Positions 8,704-17,794 are shown, numbered from the stretch's first letter. The stretch is 40,482 nucleotides of DNA from Sedimentisphaerales bacterium (GCA_028277585.1 JANQFY010000427.1:1-40482); one strand, 5' to 3'. Notes: generated by a model not told the origin, from the letters alone. Numbers and translations: made by a program.

Positions 8704-9762
8704 ATGGCAGGTCGAGATCAGATGAATCGTCGGCAAGTACTTCGTGGGTTTGGGGCCGGGGCGGTGACCGCGGCGCTCGGGTGGCCCGGTGGTCTGACTG
8801 TCGCTGAAGCAGCGAGAGGGCAGCAGGTGAAGGCGCCTTCCTTTCGCAAGCTCACGCAGCCGGCGAACGTGAGTCTGATCAAGGGCAACGATGGGCGTGA
8901 CAACGTCTACAAGGCGCTCAAGCACATCGAAGACGACGTCCTGGCGTCGATCGGGAACAAGAAGATCCTCATCAAGCCCAATTTCGTCACGACCAATCGG
9001 GAATTGTGCGCGACTCATGTCGACGCGGTGCGGGGCATCCTGGACTTCCTTCGGCCCCACTGCAAGCAGCCGATTACGATCGGCGAGTCGACCGCCTCGC
9101 GGGCCGGCACTTTCGACGGGTACGCCAACTATGGATACCTCCCACTGGAGAAGGAGTACGGCGTCAAGTTGGTCGATCTGAACAAGCAGCCCTGGGTGTA
9201 CCGCTATGTATTTGGCAGAGGGCACAAGCCGCTACCCATTCGCATCATTTCGACGTTCCTCGATCCGGATACCTACATCATCTCGGCCGCCAAGATGAAG
9301 ACCCACGACCGTGCAGTCACGACGCTGTCGCTCAAGAACGTCCTGCTGGGCGCTCCGGTGAACGACTACAAGAAGAACGACAAGCCCCTGACGCACATGG
9401 AGTACAACTTCTCGCCCAAGTCGATCATCCACTTCAATATGTTCCACTTGGCCCAGGAGATCTATCCCGATCTGGGTGTGATCGACGGATTCGTGGCGAT
9501 GGAGGGCAACGGTCCGGTCGGCGGCGACCCGGTCGATGCGCGGCTGGCGCTGGCGAGTCTGGACCCGTTGGCGCTGGACATGCTGACGACGAAGCTGATG
9601 GGGTTCGATCCGAGCAAGATCATGTACCTGACCTCGCTGGCGCAAGCAGGACTGGGGCAGGGCGATCTGGCGAAGATCAACGTGCTGGGCACGCCGGCCG
9701 AGCAATGTCAGTATCAGTTCAAGCCGCACAAGAGACTCATCGAATCCTATGGTTTGGGCTAG
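8704..9762 (+). CDS. Tat-exported DUF362 domain protein
   Basis: The start is ATG 8704, with AGGAG (8693-8697) 6 nt upstream; a second Met six codons on is also possible. The N-terminus has a twin-arginine signal, RRQVLR followed by a hydrophobic Ala/Gly-rich stretch ending near AEAARG, so a folded protein is probably exported by Tat. The mature part matches the DUF362 family: ILIKPNFV, TIGESTA, then SAAKMKTHDRAVTTLSLKN and GVIDGFVAMEGNGPVGG, with LDPLALDML near the end. Family members are often described as iron-sulfur or oxidoreductase-associated, but no ferredoxin-type Cys cluster is present here and the reaction is unknown. The product is 352 aa. The gene lies 48 bp before the large glycosyltransferase-like gene on the same strand and may be co-transcribed with it. 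Confidence 0.88.
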   Translation: MAGRDQMNRRQVLRGFGAGAVTAALGWPGGLTVAEAARGQQVKAPSFRKLTQPANVSLIKGNDGRDNVYKALKHIEDDVLASIGNKKILIKPNFVTTNRELCATHVDAVRGILDFLRPHCKQPITIGESTASRAGTFDGYANYGYLPLEKEYGVKLVDLNKQPWVYRYVFGRGHKPLPIRIISTFLDPDTYIISAAKMKTHDRAVTTLSLKNVLLGAPVNDYKKNDKPLTHMEYNFSPKSIIHFNMFHLAQEIYPDLGVIDGFVAMEGNGPVGGDPVDARLALASLDPLALDMLTTKLMGFDPSKIMYLTSLAQAGLGQGDLAKINVLGTPAEQCQYQFKPHKRLIESYGLG

Positions 9763-9810
9763 CCCCATGTTGCGACCGAGACTCTGGGCTCCACCAATCT
9801 GATTGTCCGC

Positions 9811-12111
9811 ATGCACACAACGCTGTCACAGAAGCACGCTTGGCTCCACCTCGCTATCCTCGCGGCGGTCGCGCTGGGGATTGGGGCCTATCTGATCGCT
9901 ACGACGGTGACCATTGCCAGCGATGGGGTCTTCTACATTCGCTTGGCGCGGGACATGGGGACCGATCCGCATGGTGTCGCCCAGCGGTATCCGATCGGCT
10001 ATCCAGCGCTACTGTGGGCCGCTCATGAAGCGGCGGGGCTTTTCGCTCAGAACGATTCGCCCGAGGCGTGGGCCCGTTCGTCACAGGTCGTGACATTGCT
10101 CTGTCGGGTGGCGGCGTTGGTCTTCGTGTATCTGCTGGGCCGCTCCCTGGTGGGCGCGCGGCGGAGTTTCCTGGCGGTTCTGGTTCTCGTTCTTCTCCCG
10201 CATCCGGCCCGCTATGGGGTCGACGTTCTGCGCGAGTGGTCCTTCCTGATGCTGCTCAGTCTCGGCGTCTGGCTGCTGGTCAAGGCCGTACGGGCTCGGA
10301 CGTGGCGCCTGTTTGGGTGCGTGGGCCTGGTTTCCGGAGTAGGGTACTTGGTCCGCCCGATGTCAGGACAGTTGGTGATCTATGGATTGGTCGCCCTGAT
10401 GGCAGCCTGGTTGGCCCGAGAATGCCGGGCGAGGCTTTCACTGATCGGAGCAGGCTTGTTCCTGATATTCGGTTTTGCACTGCCCGTCGCGCCTTATCTG
10501 GCGTGGGCGGGGATGGCGGTTCCTCACCAGTTCCGGCCGACCTTGCTGGATTCAGCTCCCATCATCGCCACCGTCGGAAACCGCTCGGCCAGTCACGAAC
10601 CTTTGCGGTTCGACGTTCGCATCGACGAATCGCTCAAGATTGCGATTGATGCGTTCGATCCGGACGGCGATCCGCTGGCCTTTTCGGTGGTTGCCATCCC
10701 GGCGGGAACCCGGCCCGTGTATCGGTTGCGTTCGGCCGAGTTTCGCGCTGATTTCTGGACGATCAGCGAGAACGAGAAGGGGCGACTGATCACGTCTCGG
10801 TCGCGCGCGTGGGATTACCAGGGGATCGACTACTACGCCTACTCGCAGCGGGTTGCGAATGGGTTGGTGCCCGTCTTTCGCTTCTGGTCTCCTGATTTGC
10901 ATCGCCATTTCTACGCGGTTTCGCGAGATGTGGGGTCGATAGTGTCCTCCGAGCGATGGCGTAGCGAGGGCGCCGCCTTGTACGCCTGGGCCGGAGCGTC
11001 TGCGCCCGCCGGCGCCGTCCCGATCCACCGGTTCCGGGGGCAGGGTGGATTCCGTTTCTGGTCGCTCTCCGGCGATGCGGCGGGGGTTGAACGCTTGGCC
11101 GGAGGTGCGGTCGAGGCTGAGGGGCCCGTCTGGCACGTCCACCAGGCGGCTAGCGCACCGGTTGGCCTGACCGTGGAGGAGGGGGTCGTGCGATGGCGTC
11201 CTACGTCTGACCAGCAGGGCGAATATCATCTGAATGTCGTCGTCACGGACGGCAAACTGGAGAGTTGCCAACTTCTAAGCATTCACGTGCGAGAGGGCGG
11301 TCCGGCTGCTGAAACGGATAAGAAACGCGCGCCCGCCGAGCGTCTTCCCGGTGAGTCGGTCGCAATTAAGCCGGTTGACGACAATACCCCGACGCCGGGG
11401 CCACCAAAGGTGGAGAGACCAGTCGGAAGCCTGTTGGGCGCCATACACGCCGTGCTCGATGGTCTTGCCTCGAACTTGATGGGTTTCTTCCTTCTGCCCC
11501 TGTGTGCGGGATTAGCCTATCGCTTGCGGCACGAGGCGGATTGGCAGGAACGCATGCTGATGATCGCGGTGGTTGCGGTGAACCTGACGCTTATGTTGGG
11601 ACGCTTCCTGTGGGTCGAGCCGACCTCCGCGCGGCGCTACAGCGTGGGATTGATCGTCCTTTGCATCGCCTACGTTCCTGTCGGGCTGGAGCGGATAGCG
11701 CACTGGCTGCGGGTTGCCGCCGATCGAGTCTTTGGAGACCGTGGACGGGCCGAGCAAGGCGAGCGGGTCTGGTTCTATTCTCTGCTGATCATCGGCATGG
11801 TGATTTGTCTGCCTAAATTGCACAGGCCCCTTCACGGCGACAAGGCAGGTTGCCGGGATGTTGCCGCCTGGCTGCGGACCCATACCCAGGCTGACGCCGT
11901 GATTGCTGTTCCAGATGTACGGATCAGCTTCTATGGCGATCGGGCCGGACGTGTCTATCGCAATCTGGCCGATCCGCGAACGGTTGACTATGTTGTGGTA
12001 CAGGCTCATGGTGATGAATTCGATCACCATCCCGAGGGGTGGGAGCGACGGTATTCATGCTGGATCAGCGAAGCGCGGGGCACGAGGTGGATCGTCTACG
12101 AAACGCGCTGA
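9811..12111 (+). CDS. GT39-like membrane glycosyltransferase with nested Ig-like and DUF5648-like extracellular insert
   Basis: A 766-aa protein. The N-terminal 240 residues are a multi-pass membrane domain resembling ArnT/PMT-type (GT39/GT83) transferases: an early helix, then SDGVFYIRLARDMG in the first outer loop, where this fold carries its catalytic acid, and about seven further helices. Residues about 250-500 are soluble and must lie outside the cytoplasm. They start like a cadherin/Ig-type domain (FDPDGDPLAFSVVAIPAG), are interrupted by three repeats of about 51 residues with the DUF5648 pattern (PVFRFWSPDLHRHFYAV...SEGAALYAW), then finish the Ig-type domain (GVVRWRPTSDQQGEYHLNV). The C-terminal part has three or four more helices and a short soluble tail. 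A lipid-linked sugar donor and a surface acceptor are inferred from the family. It converges with the GT2 gene at 12122, with only 10 bp between them. Confidence 0.8.
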   Translation: MHTTLSQKHAWLHLAILAAVALGIGAYLIATTVTIASDGVFYIRLARDMGTDPHGVAQRYPIGYPALLWAAHEAAGLFAQNDSPEAWARSSQVVTLLCRVAALVFVYLLGRSLVGARRSFLAVLVLVLLPHPARYGVDVLREWSFLMLLSLGVWLLVKAVRARTWRLFGCVGLVSGVGYLVRPMSGQLVIYGLVALMAAWLARECRARLSLIGAGLFLIFGFALPVAPYLAWAGMAVPHQFRPTLLDSAPIIATVGNRSASHEPLRFDVRIDESLKIAIDAFDPDGDPLAFSVVAIPAGTRPVYRLRSAEFRADFWTISENEKGRLITSRSRAWDYQGIDYYAYSQRVANGLVPVFRFWSPDLHRHFYAVSRDVGSIVSSERWRSEGAALYAWAGASAPAGAVPIHRFRGQGGFRFWSLSGDAAGVERLAGGAVEAEGPVWHVHQAASAPVGLTVEEGVVRWRPTSDQQGEYHLNVVVTDGKLESCQLLSIHVREGGPAAETDKKRAPAERLPGESVAIKPVDDNTPTPGPPKVERPVGSLLGAIHAVLDGLASNLMGFFLLPLCAGLAYRLRHEADWQERMLMIAVVAVNLTLMLGRFLWVEPTSARRYSVGLIVLCIAYVPVGLERIAHWLRVAADRVFGDRGRAEQGERVWFYSLLIIGMVICLPKLHRPLHGDKAGCRDVAAWLRTHTQADAVIAVPDVRISFYGDRAGRVYRNLADPRTVDYVVVQAHGDEFDHHPEGWERRYSCWISEARGTRWIVYETR
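10711..11166 (+). repeat. Three tandem DUF5648-like protein repeats
   Basis: Within the glycosyltransferase-like protein, residues 301-351, 352-402 and 403-452 each open with (R/V)P(V/I)-aromatic/His-R, continue with an aromatic HFY/FWS motif, and close with a short segment ending in a hydrophobic Y/W-x-(A/V). The second copy fits the DUF5648 consensus best (RFWSPDLHRHFYA, then EGAALYAW). The repeats interrupt a cadherin-like domain. Confidence 0.65.
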
Positions 12112-12121
12112 GAGGGCGATA

Positions 12122-13009
12122 TCAGCTGCTGGAGCTTGCCTTGGCTGAGGTGAAGAACCGTCTCCAGGAGCACAGGGCCTTGAGGAAGATGCCCGCATAG
12201 ATCAGCCCGTTGGTGATCGCCGAGCAGTCCTTGGCGAAGTGCTTCTTGTGGAACAGGTACATAGCCCGGTAGAACTCGAGGGCGGCCTTGCGGCTGTTGT
12301 ATTTGGTGGATTCGCCCTTGTGATGGATTATCTCGGCTTCGGGGCAATACACGACCGACCAGCCGGCTCGCTTGGCTCGCAGACACCAGTCGAGTTCCTC
12401 GCCGTACATGAAAAACCGCTCGTCCAGCAGACCAATATCATTGATGGCCTCGCGACGAATCATCAGGAACGCACCGGAGACCGCGTCGACTTCATGCGTC
12501 CTCTCCGGATCCTCGTACGTCATGTTGTAGCGGGCCATTGTCTTGCTGTTGGGAAAGAGCATGCTAAGGCCGCTCAGGCGATAAAAAGCGACCTTGGGAG
12601 TGGGGATACTCCGGCGGCAGGCAAGTTGCAGTGTGCGATCCGTGTTCAGGACGCGGCAGCCGCAGATCCCGACCTCCGGATGCAAATCCATGTACTTCAT
12701 TACGCGGTCGACGGCGTCCCCGATGACGAGCGTATCGGGATTGAGCAGGAGTACATAATCCGCATTCGTCTGGGCGATTGCCGTGTTGTTGGCCCTGGAA
12801 AAACCCACGTTGGAGGCGTTCTCGATGATCTTGACCTTGGGAAACTCCGATCGCATCATCTCTACGCTGCGATCGTGGGAGTTGTTGTCCACCACGTAGA
12901 TATCGAAGGGTGTGCCATTGGCGCCGGCATAAACCGATTCGAGACAACTCCGTAGCAGCTCCTCTGTGTTGTAGTTGACAACAATAATTGACAGCGTCGT
13001 TGGCTGCAT
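12122..13009 (-). CDS. GT2 family glycosyltransferase (WbbL/rhamnosyltransferase-like)
   Basis: Transfers a sugar from a nucleotide-sugar donor onto a growing surface polysaccharide, inferred from family and neighbours. The start is taken as ATG 13009 because the GT-A fold begins right there (LSIIVVNYNT); the frame is open further upstream to 13144 but those 45 residues are not family-like. The product is 295 aa. Visible motifs: VVDNNSHDRS (39-48), NVGFSRANN (67-75), the DxD-equivalent NPDT at 90-93, SGAFLMIRRE, and the FMYGEELDWCLRAKRAGW acceptor/catalytic-base region, followed by IHHKGES. All are typical of WbbL-like GT2 enzymes. The gene ends the minus-strand polysaccharide cluster but has its own promoter candidate about 320 bp upstream. 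Confidence 0.9.
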   Translation of the reverse strand: MQPTTLSIIVVNYNTEELLRSCLESVYAGANGTPFDIYVVDNNSHDRSVEMMRSEFPKVKIIENASNVGFSRANNTAIAQTNADYVLLLNPDTLVIGDAVDRVMKYMDLHPEVGICGCRVLNTDRTLQLACRRSIPTPKVAFYRLSGLSMLFPNSKTMARYNMTYEDPERTHEVDAVSGAFLMIRREAINDIGLLDERFFMYGEELDWCLRAKRAGWSVVYCPEAEIIHHKGESTKYNSRKAALEFYRAMYLFHKKHFAKDCSAITNGLIYAGIFLKALCSWRRFFTSAKASSSS

Positions 13010-13432
13010 CCGCTCAATTTCCAGTTGAGGTCCGTGCTTGCGTCGAGAAGGCCTAGGGCCTGACGACGGAGTGCCATGACATTCGAGAACGGTTTTGGCC
13101 GAATAACCCGACCGCTGTTCCATCCCCTGCATGAGCGTGATCATCAGATTACAGTTTCCGATTCCAGAGCTCTGGCCAACCTTCGGCCCCAGAATAACCT
13201 TTCGGCTACATACTTTGGAATCCTTGAATCGCCCCCTCGGTTCGCAGGGGGTCGTGCTGGGTACCCTCCTCGGATGCCCCGGTGTCTGAAACAGCAGCCG
13301 AAGGATCCGGACCAGTCCAGGATACTGCCGGCTTTATACAACAGATGTCTTGTTTTGTAAACACCTTCTGAGCCCATCAGACTCGGACAAAGGACGGCGG
13401 GATCCGCCCCATCGGCCGGCCGTGAGGGATCC
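13010..13432 (-). other. Long leader/intergenic stretch upstream of the GT2 gene
   Basis: About 420 bp with no supportable gene. A strong promoter candidate at 13333-13361 would produce an untranslated leader of about 317 nt. The leader holds a C-rich/G-rich hairpin (CCCCCT 13232-13237 with AGGGGG 13246-13251). I recognise no known riboswitch class. Confidence 0.5.
13333..13361 (-). promoter_or_regulatory. Candidate sigma70-type promoter upstream of the GT2 gene
   Basis: Minus strand: TTTACA (13356-13361), exact 17-nt spacer, TATAAA (13333-13338), both 5/6 matches, within a locally AT-rich patch. The predicted start is near 13326. Confidence 0.55.
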
Positions 13433-14227
13433 TCATGGCTTTTTCCTGGCGAATGCGAATAGCGTGCTTTTCAGGAACTTCGGCGCGAGACGCTGGTGGA
13501 CAACGCCAAGCCAATACGTTAGACGGCACAAAGAAAGGTGGTACGGTTCGGCCTCAAAGCCATACACACAATGCTCGAAACCATACTTGTCCAGCATCTT
13601 GCGAATCTGTCTTCCTGTGTTGCATCTGAACAGCGTGGGAAAGATATCCTCCTCTTCGCGCTCTGTGTGGGAGACCCGCTTGAGCACGGCGAGTTGGAGC
13701 CTGTCGGGGATGCACTTCGCTGCAATGCTGATGTAGTTGAGTGCATTCGGCGTCCGTATACACAGATATCCTCCCGGCTTGAGGATCCGGCGGCACTCGG
13801 CGAAGAACTGGTCAGGTGATGGGACGTGCTCAAGTACGCTGTCGCTGATGCACAGGTCGACCGCATCATCATCGACGGGCCATTGGTCTCCTTTGATCGA
13901 CCGACACTCGTCCACGAACGGGTTCTCGCTGATTCGAGTGTCCACGTCGATGCCCAGAGCGTGCCCGCACTTGCCCCGGAGGCGACGAAGTTCCCTTCGG
14001 GTTCGCACGGGGTCGGCGTCGCGCGTCCCGCGCCCACAGCCTACATCGAGCACAAAGGCCTCCGGGGTCATGAGGGTCTGGACCCGCAGATAGAAGGCGA
14101 TGGTTCCATCGGTATCCGTGAAGCCTCCGAAGCGGCTTTCTGGGTAGTACCGGCTCATGTAGTCGTTCTTGGCGTTGTTCTGACGCTCTGCGCTGCCCAC
14201 TGACAGTATCCCCGGGTCGCTACGCAT
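13433..14227 (-). CDS. Class I SAM-dependent methyltransferase
   Basis: A 264-aa protein of the Methyltransf_11/UbiE-like type. Motif I VLDVGCGRG at 59-67 binds S-adenosylmethionine. An acidic residue follows in LGIDVD, then CISDSVLEHVPSPDQFFAE and the LKPGGYLCI motif. The C-terminal third (EEDIFPTLFRCNT through YGFEAEP) is the variable acceptor part. The ATG at 14227 was kept; ATG 14158 is an alternative that would start directly at YYPESRFGG, and neither has a strong ribosome site. The gene lies 87 bp after the GT4 gene in the same direction, so methylation of a glycan residue or chain end is a reasonable guess from context. Confidence 0.85.
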   Translation of the reverse strand: MRSDPGILSVGSAERQNNAKNDYMSRYYPESRFGGFTDTDGTIAFYLRVQTLMTPEAFVLDVGCGRGTRDADPVRTRRELRRLRGKCGHALGIDVDTRISENPFVDECRSIKGDQWPVDDDAVDLCISDSVLEHVPSPDQFFAECRRILKPGGYLCIRTPNALNYISIAAKCIPDRLQLAVLKRVSHTEREEEDIFPTLFRCNTGRQIRKMLDKYGFEHCVYGFEAEPYHLSLCRLTYWLGVVHQRLAPKFLKSTLFAFARKKP

Positions 14228-14314
14228 CGGAGATTCGGCAACTAATCGCTCGCCGATCCGACCGGCAATGTCCTGATTGAGTCATTCCATACCGCAGCGA
14301 TTCTCCTGCAAACG

Positions 14315-15526
14315 TCAGGTTTTCCGACGGCATGCTGAAGAGGGCGTCGCAACCGGCCCTCGATCCAAGATCTCCGCGTAGACGCGTTTATGTTGACACG
14401 CTATCTTACCGATTTCGAATTCCGATTCCACCCTTTTCCTTGCCGCCTCGACCATGGCTCGGGTTTTGGACGCCGGGCTGGTCAGATAGGTCAGTACGGC
14501 CTCCGCCAGGGCATCGGCATTTCGAGGGGGCACGATCTGCCCGGTCTGCCCGTGAATCACCAACTCGGACGCCGCACCGACATCCGTGGTGACGACGGGC
14601 ACCTTCATTGCCATTGCCTCGAGCAGCACACACGGGCAGGACTCCAGCACGGAGGAGAGCACAAAAACGTCCAGAATGGATAGAAGGGCCGGTATGTCCT
14701 CACGGAACCCCGTGAAGATCACGTCATCCTGCAAGCCCGATTGGCGCGTCAGGCGCTGCAGTTCTTCCCAGTAGCCAGGTGCCGTCCCCAGTCTCCTGCC
14801 GCCGATGACGAATTTGGCCGCCGGCATCGCGGCCTTGATTCTTCGGGCCGCCTCGACGAAGTAGGTATGGCCCTTGAGCGGATTGAGATTCCCAATGGCG
14901 CCGATCAGCGGGCAAGTTGTGGATAGGCCCAGTTGCCTCCGGAGCCGCTCCCTGTCCTTGGCCTCGTACCGGGTCGGATCGAACTGACGCGTGTCCAGAC
15001 CGCCGTAGATGACGATCGTCTTCCTTTCGAGTCCGGGGCGCCCCCTGGTACGGTCTCGCCGGAGTTGCTCGCCTTGAACGACGATCTTCGCGGACAGGGC
15101 GGCGACCATTGACGGAACGACGCGCTGAAGCATGTGTGGTAAGTGATCGTTATAGTGGTAGATGACAGGCGTATCGGTCAACCGAGCTGCCAGAGCGGGA
15201 ACGATATTGGTCACGCCGTCCACATGGATGAGGTCGATGTGATTCTCGCGTATGATCCGGCGGATCTTGAGGATGTTGGCGGGCAGAAACGCCAGGAACT
15301 GAAAGAGGCTGAGCACAGGGCGCTTGCGGCGCATGAATTGCAGGTGCTTGAGATAGGTGTGCTGGCCGATCTCGTGGGCGACTGTCTGGCCTTCCTTGTG
15401 CCCGAAGAGAAACAGGGTCGTGACGCCTTCGTGCTGCAATCGTTTGGCGATCGCAAAGTTGCGGCGATGAGGCCCGCCGAATCGGTTGTCCGAGATACAG
15501 TTCAATACTCTTATCGTGCGAGTCAT
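14315..15526 (-). CDS. GT4 family glycosyltransferase
   Basis: A retaining GT-B glycosyltransferase of about 403 aa. ATG 15526 was chosen because the family sequence begins there (TIRVLNCISDNRFGGPHRRN) and it follows the wzy-like stop codon by 7 bp; the upstream open frame overlaps the neighbouring gene. The N-terminal acceptor domain contains DLIHVDGVTN and PVIYHYNDHLPHML. The C-terminal donor domain has GAIGNLNPLKGHTYFVEAA and the EX7E element in ESCPCVLLEAMAMKVPVV, followed by GQTGQIVPPRNADALAEA. It is part of the tightly packed surface polysaccharide operon. The sugar transferred cannot be read from sequence. Confidence 0.92.
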   Translation of the reverse strand: MTRTIRVLNCISDNRFGGPHRRNFAIAKRLQHEGVTTLFLFGHKEGQTVAHEIGQHTYLKHLQFMRRKRPVLSLFQFLAFLPANILKIRRIIRENHIDLIHVDGVTNIVPALAARLTDTPVIYHYNDHLPHMLQRVVPSMVAALSAKIVVQGEQLRRDRTRGRPGLERKTIVIYGGLDTRQFDPTRYEAKDRERLRRQLGLSTTCPLIGAIGNLNPLKGHTYFVEAARRIKAAMPAAKFVIGGRRLGTAPGYWEELQRLTRQSGLQDDVIFTGFREDIPALLSILDVFVLSSVLESCPCVLLEAMAMKVPVVTTDVGAASELVIHGQTGQIVPPRNADALAEAVLTYLTSPASKTRAMVEAARKRVESEFEIGKIACQHKRVYAEILDRGPVATPSSACRRKT

Positions 15527-15533
15527 AGAGAAT

Positions 15534-16781
15534 TCACATGTCAACGCGCTGCAGGTCCGTGAGGCGGAACCGAAAGAACGCCAGGCCGAGCAGGGCCTGT
15601 AGATAGTACTGATTCGAGGCGAGCAGGTAGTTATAGAACGAGAAAACAATGAGGACGAGCAGGATCAGATAGGCATTCAGATAGGGCAGGAACAGATTGG
15701 CCTTGCGCTGCATGATCGAACTGATCCAGCCCACAAGATAAGGCACGACAGCGACGCCCCATACGCCGAAATCTTCATGGACATTCCTCAGATAGCTGTA
15801 CACGTTGACCGTGTAGGGAATGTACACCTTGTTGCCGAAGAGGGAAATCGACGTGGGGGGAGCCAGGTGGAATCTCGCTAGCCATTTGTATAGAGGGAGC
15901 AACAGGCTTTGCCCCATCAGATAGACGTCGTCACGGGTGGTCAAGAACTCGGCAAATGCGGCCACCGGCGCCGCGATGTACCAGTAGATGGAGAAGAGCA
16001 AGCCCGTAATCCTGTCGCGGGGGCCGTATAGTTGGCTCTTGCTGAGCAGAAGATCGATCACGGCGAACAGAACCACCAGTGCTGCGAAAGGGATGAGGAG
16101 CTGCCTCAGAACCTCGCGAGCGTCCCTCAGTCGGTGAAGGCGGTGGACGCACAGATACGACAGCGTCAGGAAGAGCAGGTTGACGACGAAGCCCTTTCGA
16201 CTCAAATTGAGTATGCCGATGGCTAGTGAGAGCACCAGGAAGCTGAAGAGGTAGAGGTATCGACGCCGACGGCGCCCCGCGTACACCAGAATCCCAAGCA
16301 ATACGAATCCGAGAGAGAAAAGGCTGCTCGCGGCCGAAATGGCGATCGTGGTCCACCGCGTTTCGCCGACGCCGGCGCCGACATAGGCGACCAGTTTGCG
16401 TCGGCACAGATCCGGATCGGCTACGAGTTGGAGCGGGTCGAGTCCGCTTGCTTTGGCGACGAGCACGAGTCGGGCTGCGCACAGGAGCAATGAGATGACG
16501 CCGCAGAAAAGGGTTATTCTCAGCGACCACTTCAGTCGTTCTCGGGTCAGTGCCACACCCTGTGGGGCAAGGAGATCGTTCTGTGGTTCTGAGAGTCGGC
16601 CGAACACACTTGAGGTCAGGTAGCCCAGGGTGAACGTTCCCACGTTGAGCAGCAGGGTCCCAAGGACTTGGGGGGACGCTTGGGGGAAGAGGCCGCTGTA
16701 CGTTCCTGCCACGTACAGAAACGTGGCGGTAGACCAAACCGTCAGGTACAGAAACAAGGGATTCACTAGGTATTCGGCCAT
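15534..16781 (-). CDS. Wzy-like O-antigen/polysaccharide polymerase
   Basis: A 415-aa, very hydrophobic protein with about 10-11 predicted transmembrane segments, starting with LFLYLTVWSTATFLYVAG. It has the long periplasmic loop toward the C-terminus (about 265-330) typical of Wzy polymerases, which join lipid-linked repeat units in the periplasm. Wzy proteins share little sequence, so the call rests on topology and on its place between a GT2 and a GT4 gene and downstream of wzz. Its start overlaps the stop of the GlfT-like gene by 16 bp, and it ends 7 bp before the GT4 start, indicating translational coupling. Upstream AGAAGAGA may serve as ribosome site. Confidence 0.8.
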   Translation of the reverse strand: MAEYLVNPLFLYLTVWSTATFLYVAGTYSGLFPQASPQVLGTLLLNVGTFTLGYLTSSVFGRLSEPQNDLLAPQGVALTRERLKWSLRITLFCGVISLLLCAARLVLVAKASGLDPLQLVADPDLCRRKLVAYVGAGVGETRWTTIAISAASSLFSLGFVLLGILVYAGRRRRRYLYLFSFLVLSLAIGILNLSRKGFVVNLLFLTLSYLCVHRLHRLRDAREVLRQLLIPFAALVVLFAVIDLLLSKSQLYGPRDRITGLLFSIYWYIAAPVAAFAEFLTTRDDVYLMGQSLLLPLYKWLARFHLAPPTSISLFGNKVYIPYTVNVYSYLRNVHEDFGVWGVAVVPYLVGWISSIMQRKANLFLPYLNAYLILLVLIVFSFYNYLLASNQYYLQALLGLAFFRFRLTDLQRVDM

Positions 16782-17794
16782 GCGTGAACGTCGTCTCTTC
16801 TACCCAGATGTCCGACAAGACCGTCTTTAATAGCGCGCAGCATAAGGGTCGTGCCGGCTCTGCCATGCCGCATTCCCATGACCAAGCCAAGTAGGATCAG
16901 CCTGAGATTCCTGAGCGTTGTGAAGTTGAATCGCTGGTTGACAATAAACATGTTTCTAACGTTGTAGTACTGCCTCCAGTCGAAGGTGTCGATTTGAGGC
17001 CTGGGATGGTAGACCTTACTGTCCACGACGGTATAGAGATTTAGCAAGACAGCCGCTCGCCACAGGAATTCCTTCTCGTCGCCCTTGAGAAATAGGTCCT
17101 TGTTGGGCAGGCCGATTTGCTCCAGGGGCTCAGTCGGGATGAGAGTTCCGTTAAAGGGACACGCCCAGCGATAGAGTCCATCTTCCAGTTGGTCGAGCAC
17201 ATCGGAGAGATGATGATGGTAGACGCCGGCTTTGGGATAGCCCTTGACTGTCAACTCCTGCAAAGGAAAGGCGAGCGTATCGTCGTCCGCGTGTTCTTTG
17301 GAGAGAACGAGTGAATTCAGAAGAAAAGGGGGACGCCGGGCCGCTCTGAGCGTCTCCTTCTTCAGGACAAGGGCCTCCAAAGCGTCGTGGGAGGGCTCCA
17401 GGTCGTCGTCCATCAGCCAGAGCCAGTTGTAGCCGGCGTCGCGGCCCCGCTTCATGCCTTCGTGGAAGCCTCCGGCCCCGCCTGAATTCTCCGGCATACG
17501 CACGTAGTGGACATCTGTATCCCATGCCTGGGACGCCGCACCCGGGAGCGTCCTGACGCTTTCAGCGGGGCCGCCGGCTCCCGCGGGAACCGGGGCGACC
17601 AGGTCCTCGCGCAGCAGATCGTCGTACGTTCCATCGGTGGAGGCGTTGTCGATGATATAGATCGCATCGGGTCGATAGCTCTGGCCCAGGAGCAGACGCA
17701 AACATCGGACCAGCAGCGCCTTGCGATTGTAGGTCACCACGACCGCGGCGATCGTCTCTCGTGGGCCGTCAGTCACTTGTCCGAATCCAGTCAA
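16766..17794 (-). CDS. GT2 glycosyltransferase, GlfT-like (probable galactofuranosyltransferase)
   Basis: A 342-aa GT-A enzyme. Visible elements: AAVVVTYNRKALLVRCL (16-32), IIDNASTDGT (47-56), NSGGAGGFHEGM (103-114), and the metal-binding triple Asp LWLMDDDLEPS at 125-135, as in mycobacterial GlfT enzymes; then FLKGDEKEFLWRA and HPRPQIDTFDWRQYYNVRN. The start overlaps the glf stop by 26 bp, so it is made alongside UDP-galactopyranose mutase, which supplies UDP-galactofuranose. Motifs plus neighbour make galactofuranose transfer the best call; other UDP-sugars cannot be excluded. A 27-residue Ala/Pro/Gly-rich insertion at about 68-94 separates the two halves of the nucleotide-binding region. 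Confidence 0.85.
   Translation of the reverse strand: MTGFGQVTDGPRETIAAVVVTYNRKALLVRCLRLLLGQSYRPDAIYIIDNASTDGTYDDLLREDLVAPVPAGAGGPAESVRTLPGAASQAWDTDVHYVRMPENSGGAGGFHEGMKRGRDAGYNWLWLMDDDLEPSHDALEALVLKKETLRAARRPPFLLNSLVLSKEHADDDTLAFPLQELTVKGYPKAGVYHHHLSDVLDQLEDGLYRWACPFNGTLIPTEPLEQIGLPNKDLFLKGDEKEFLWRAAVLLNLYTVVDSKVYHPRPQIDTFDWRQYYNVRNMFIVNQRFNFTTLRNLRLILLGLVMGMRHGRAGTTLMLRAIKDGLVGHLGRRDDVHAWPNT

Noticed and set aside
9811-12111. A frameshift or chimera producing the odd domain order in the glycosyltransferase-like gene
   Set aside because: The frame is continuous, base composition is even throughout and each piece ends at a sensible domain border, so a real fusion is more likely.
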